Shown piece after piece: positions 61,923 through 64,000 of a DNA stretch of 64,000 nt (its first letter is position 1; each line of letters begins with the position of its first letter). A program made the translations under genes and the position numbers. Source of the stretch: UBA7662 sp943369355 (GTDB lineage: Bacteria > Bacteroidota > Bacteroidia > UBA7662); NCBI GenBank assembly GCA_943369355.1, contig CALRMX020000001.1, positions 558,001-622,000 of the forward strand, read 5' to 3'. Below the pieces are notes generated by a model that ran no database searches, had not been told where the DNA came from, and saw only the letters and a program-made list of their open reading frames with translations.

Positions 61923-63296
61923 TTACTTCTGGCCTTTTCGCCAACGTTCGTTGAAGGATTGATTTGCAAGATGAGGAAGCTCACGCCTTTTACCCCACAT
62001 GCCTTTAACAAAATAACGGAGACCTAAATTTTTTAAATTGGCTCCTGGTAGGTTCATCAGCTTACGGCTGAGCATGGCTTTTTTCCAATATGTCCAAACT
62101 CGATCTTCGGCTTTCGGTTGAAAGCCCTGCTCTCGGCTTTGTCGACGGTTGATTAGCAAAAGTTTGTGCAAATCGATACGAACCGGACAAACCTCAGTGC
62201 AATTTCCGCAAAGCGATGATGCATGACTCAAGTGTTTAAATTCCTGCATGCCCTCTAAATGTGGGGAAATTACCGACCCAATAGGGCCACTGTAGGTGGT
62301 TCCATAGGTATGCCCTCCTATATTCTTGTAGATCGGGCATGCATTTAAACAAGCCCCACAACGTATGCAGTATAACGATTGGCGGTGCTCAGTATCGGCC
62401 AATATGTCGGTCCGGCCGTTGTCAAGCAAGATTACATACATCTCTTCCGGGCCATCCGTTTCGCCTGTTCTACGAGGACCACTCAAAAGACTATTGTAAA
62501 CCGTTACAAACTGACCAGTACCATGCGTCGCCAACAGGGGCCAAAACAAGTTTAAGTCGTTGATGTTCGGGATGATTTTTTCTATACCCGCTATGACGAT
62601 ATGAACTTTAGGGAAAGCAACACTGAGACGTGCGTTTCCTTCATTTTCTGTAATGGCAATACTTCCCGTATCGGCTACAATGAAATTTGCTCCGGTTATT
62701 CCTACATCAGCCGAGCTATATTTTTCACGTAAAAGTTTGCGTGCTACATTCGTTAGCTCTTCCGGAGATAGATTGGGCGCTGTTTTTAGCTTATCGTGAA
62801 ACAATGCTGCAATGTCTTCTTTGCTTTTGTGCATTGCGGGCGTAACGATATGATAAGGTGGCTCTCCATCCAATTGCTGAATAAATTCACCCAAATCAGT
62901 TTCAAAAACCTCGATGCCGTTTTTTTCCAGTGCTTCATTCAGATGAATTTCTTCGGTGACCATCGATTTTGATTTCACCAGACTTCGCCCTTCTACCCGT
63001 TTGAATATTTTCAGCACCTCTTGAATTGCCTCAGCCCCGTCTTGCGCCCAAATAACCTTACCCCCATTTGCGATAAAATTAGTCTCAAACTGCAGCAGAT
63101 ATTGTTCAAGTTTTTCTAAGGCTCCCCACTTGATATGATTCGCCCGGTTACGAGCCAGCTCGAGATTGCTAAAATTGCTCAAACCCTTTTCAACAGCCGT
63201 GTGGTAACGAGCCATATTGAAGTTAATCGTCTTTCGATGTTTTAAGTCGAACGCTTTGCTGTCGGCAGCTTTGAAAAATTTATCGGCGGCACTCAT
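61923..63296 (-). CDS. lutB: LutB/LldF-family iron-sulfur protein
   Basis: In lactate oxidation LutABC transfers electrons from L-lactate; LutB is the large iron-sulfur subunit. The 457-residue protein has the LUD domain (about 60-290), the Cys set CIRCGACLNACP (about 307-318) and CGNCTEVCP (about 361-369), consistent with two 4Fe-4S clusters, and a C-terminal region. No lutA or lutC is adjacent; instead the gene overlaps an M28 peptidase gene by 4 nt (ATGA) and precedes the 2-oxoacid dehydrogenase gene by 9 nt. It may serve a different electron route than lactate. Confidence 0.9.
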   Translation of the reverse strand: MSAADKFFKAADSKAFDLKHRKTINFNMARYHTAVEKGLSNFSNLELARNRANHIKWGALEKLEQYLLQFETNFIANGGKVIWAQDGAEAIQEVLKIFKRVEGRSLVKSKSMVTEEIHLNEALEKNGIEVFETDLGEFIQQLDGEPPYHIVTPAMHKSKEDIAALFHDKLKTAPNLSPEELTNVARKLLREKYSSADVGITGANFIVADTGSIAITENEGNARLSVAFPKVHIVIAGIEKIIPNINDLNLFWPLLATHGTGQFVTVYNSLLSGPRRTGETDGPEEMYVILLDNGRTDILADTEHRQSLYCIRCGACLNACPIYKNIGGHTYGTTYSGPIGSVISPHLEGMQEFKHLSHASSLCGNCTEVCPVRIDLHKLLLINRRQSREQGFQPKAEDRVWTYWKKAMLSRKLMNLPGANLKNLGLRYFVKGMWGKRRELPHLANQSFNERWRKGQK

Positions 63297-64000
63297 TTTA
63301 CATCTAGCTTAAATGGCGCTTCCAGATTTGATATCCTGAGGCTAGTTTCGAAAATCAGCTGGGCATTTCGGGCAATTCTTTGGTAATCTAGCTTTTCGGC
63401 TGTATCGGAAGGCTGGTGGTAATCGGCATGCACACCGCTAAAATAAAAAATACAAGGGATGCCATTTTTGGCAAAGTTGTAATGATCGGAGCGGTAATAG
63501 TACCGATTGGGATCGGCTGGATCGTTGTACGTGTAGTCAAGTTCTATTTGGCAACAGTTGTTGTTCACTTCTTCACTCAAGTGGTGCAGCTCGGTACTGA
63601 GCTTATCGCTTCCGATAAGGTATAAATAAGGCTGGTCTACTTTGTGCCTAGCATCGGCCCTACCGATCATGTCGACATTGAGATTGGCTAAAATGCGATC
63701 GGCTGGAATTGGTGCATGTTCAACAAAATATTGCGAACCCAATAGTCCCGACTCTTCTCCTGTAAACCACAAGAAAATAACGGAATTATCGCTAACCATA
63801 CCAGCGGCTCTGCGCTCGGCATACAAACGCGCCAATTCGAGCAAAGTAGCCGAGCCACTCCCATTGTCGTCGGCACCTGGGTACATTTTGCCGTGGTGGG
63901 TGCCAAGATGATCGAGATGAGCACTCACAACCACATAGCTTGACGGATTTTTGCCGCCTTTGAATACCGCAGCAACATTAGGGTAATCGACGGGGTATTT
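63293..64000 (-). CDS. M28-family metallopeptidase, C-terminal part (5' end outside window)
   Basis: A zinc-dependent aminopeptidase-like exopeptidase. The frame is open to the right edge, so about 235 C-terminal residues are seen. Metal-site motifs are visible: SAHLDHLG (His, Asp), GADDNGSG (bridging Asp), EESGLLG (Glu pair), NVDMIGR (Asp) and SDHYNF (His). Ends in a 4 nt overlap with lutB (ATGA), so the two are in one operon. A GTG at 63934 begins an apparent reading frame but the frame continues beyond it. Confidence 0.92.
   Translation of the reverse strand, partial: KYPVDYPNVAAVFKGGKNPSSYVVVSAHLDHLGTHHGKMYPGADDNGSGSATLLELARLYAERRAAGMVSDNSVIFLWFTGEESGLLGSQYFVEHAPIPADRILANLNVDMIGRADARHKVDQPYLYLIGSDKLSTELHHLSEEVNNNCCQIELDYTYNDPADPNRYYYRSDHYNFAKNGIPCIFYFSGVHADYHQPSDTAEKLDYQRIARNAQLIFETSLRISNLEAPFKLDVK

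Noticed and set aside
1..64000. tRNA, rRNA, CRISPR array or insertion sequence
   Set aside because: No cloverleaf-like segment in the short gaps, no regularly spaced short repeats and no transposase-like protein were seen.

Overview
The window is one continuous chromosomal segment of a Bacteroidota bacterium, probably Flavobacteriales or a close relative. The evidence is five secreted proteins with a type IX secretion (T9SS) sorting tail, a PorT protein, menaquinone-type UbiE, Bacteroidota-style DUF families (DUF2911, DUF6132, DUF2490, TIGR02757), several short-leader genes preceded by TAnnTTTG-like -7 boxes, and frequent Bacteroidota lipoboxes. I see no tRNA, rRNA, CRISPR array, insertion sequence or prophage. 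Coding density is very high: no gene-free stretch exceeds 300 bases, the longest being 228 bases (27239-27466).

Layout. 1-1.86 kb: end of tyrosine catabolism (hmgA, cut by the left edge, then hppD). 1.9-7.5 kb: an acyltransferase, then a Crp-type regulator with two rhodaneses and a thioredoxin, facing a porin-yceI pair and an FMN reductase. 7.6-13.7 kb: a cyanophycin (Asp-Arg polymer) locus with synthetase cphA, a cytoplasmic cyanophycinase, an isoaspartyl dipeptidase, and a second, exported cyanophycinase in an operon with DUF2911 and DUF3820 genes. 13.8-19.5 kb: a tightly overlapping operon of hexosaminidase, glycosylasparaginase, CutC and beta-mannosidase, matching the steps needed to dismantle the Man-GlcNAc-GlcNAc-Asn core of N-glycans. 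19.6-21.9 kb: a T9SS-exported propeller protein.

22.5-29.8 kb: two exported CotH-type kinases diverge from a lipoprotein - VTC (polyphosphate polymerase fold) - DUF4956 - DUF2490 operon. This is the best candidate in the window for a poorly described system. 29.8-36 kb: a tripartite RND efflux operon preceded by a small secreted protein. 36-44 kb: housekeeping genes (mnmE, TIGR02757, a transsulfuration enzyme, dnaG, a phosphopantetheinyl transferase, a WD40 protein), with a one-subdomain phosphotransacetylase-like protein and two tandem Kazal lipoproteins. 44-49 kb: an orphan TPR histidine kinase, a small Cys-rich protein and a GH57-GT4 pair for alpha-glucan metabolism. 49-54 kb: dcd, an SDR, porT, ubiE, engB, an exported nuclease-fold protein and rpmE2. 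54.2-59.9 kb: a 1891-residue modular surface protein. 59.9-64 kb: a fused branched-chain-type 2-oxoacid dehydrogenase E1, LutB and an M28 peptidase cut by the right edge.

How parts fit: several exported proteins depend on T9SS, whose PorT component is encoded here. The 7.5-16.4 kb stretch is unusual in that four enzymes form or break bonds at the beta-carboxyl of aspartate (cyanophycin, beta-aspartyl dipeptides, GlcNAc-Asn).
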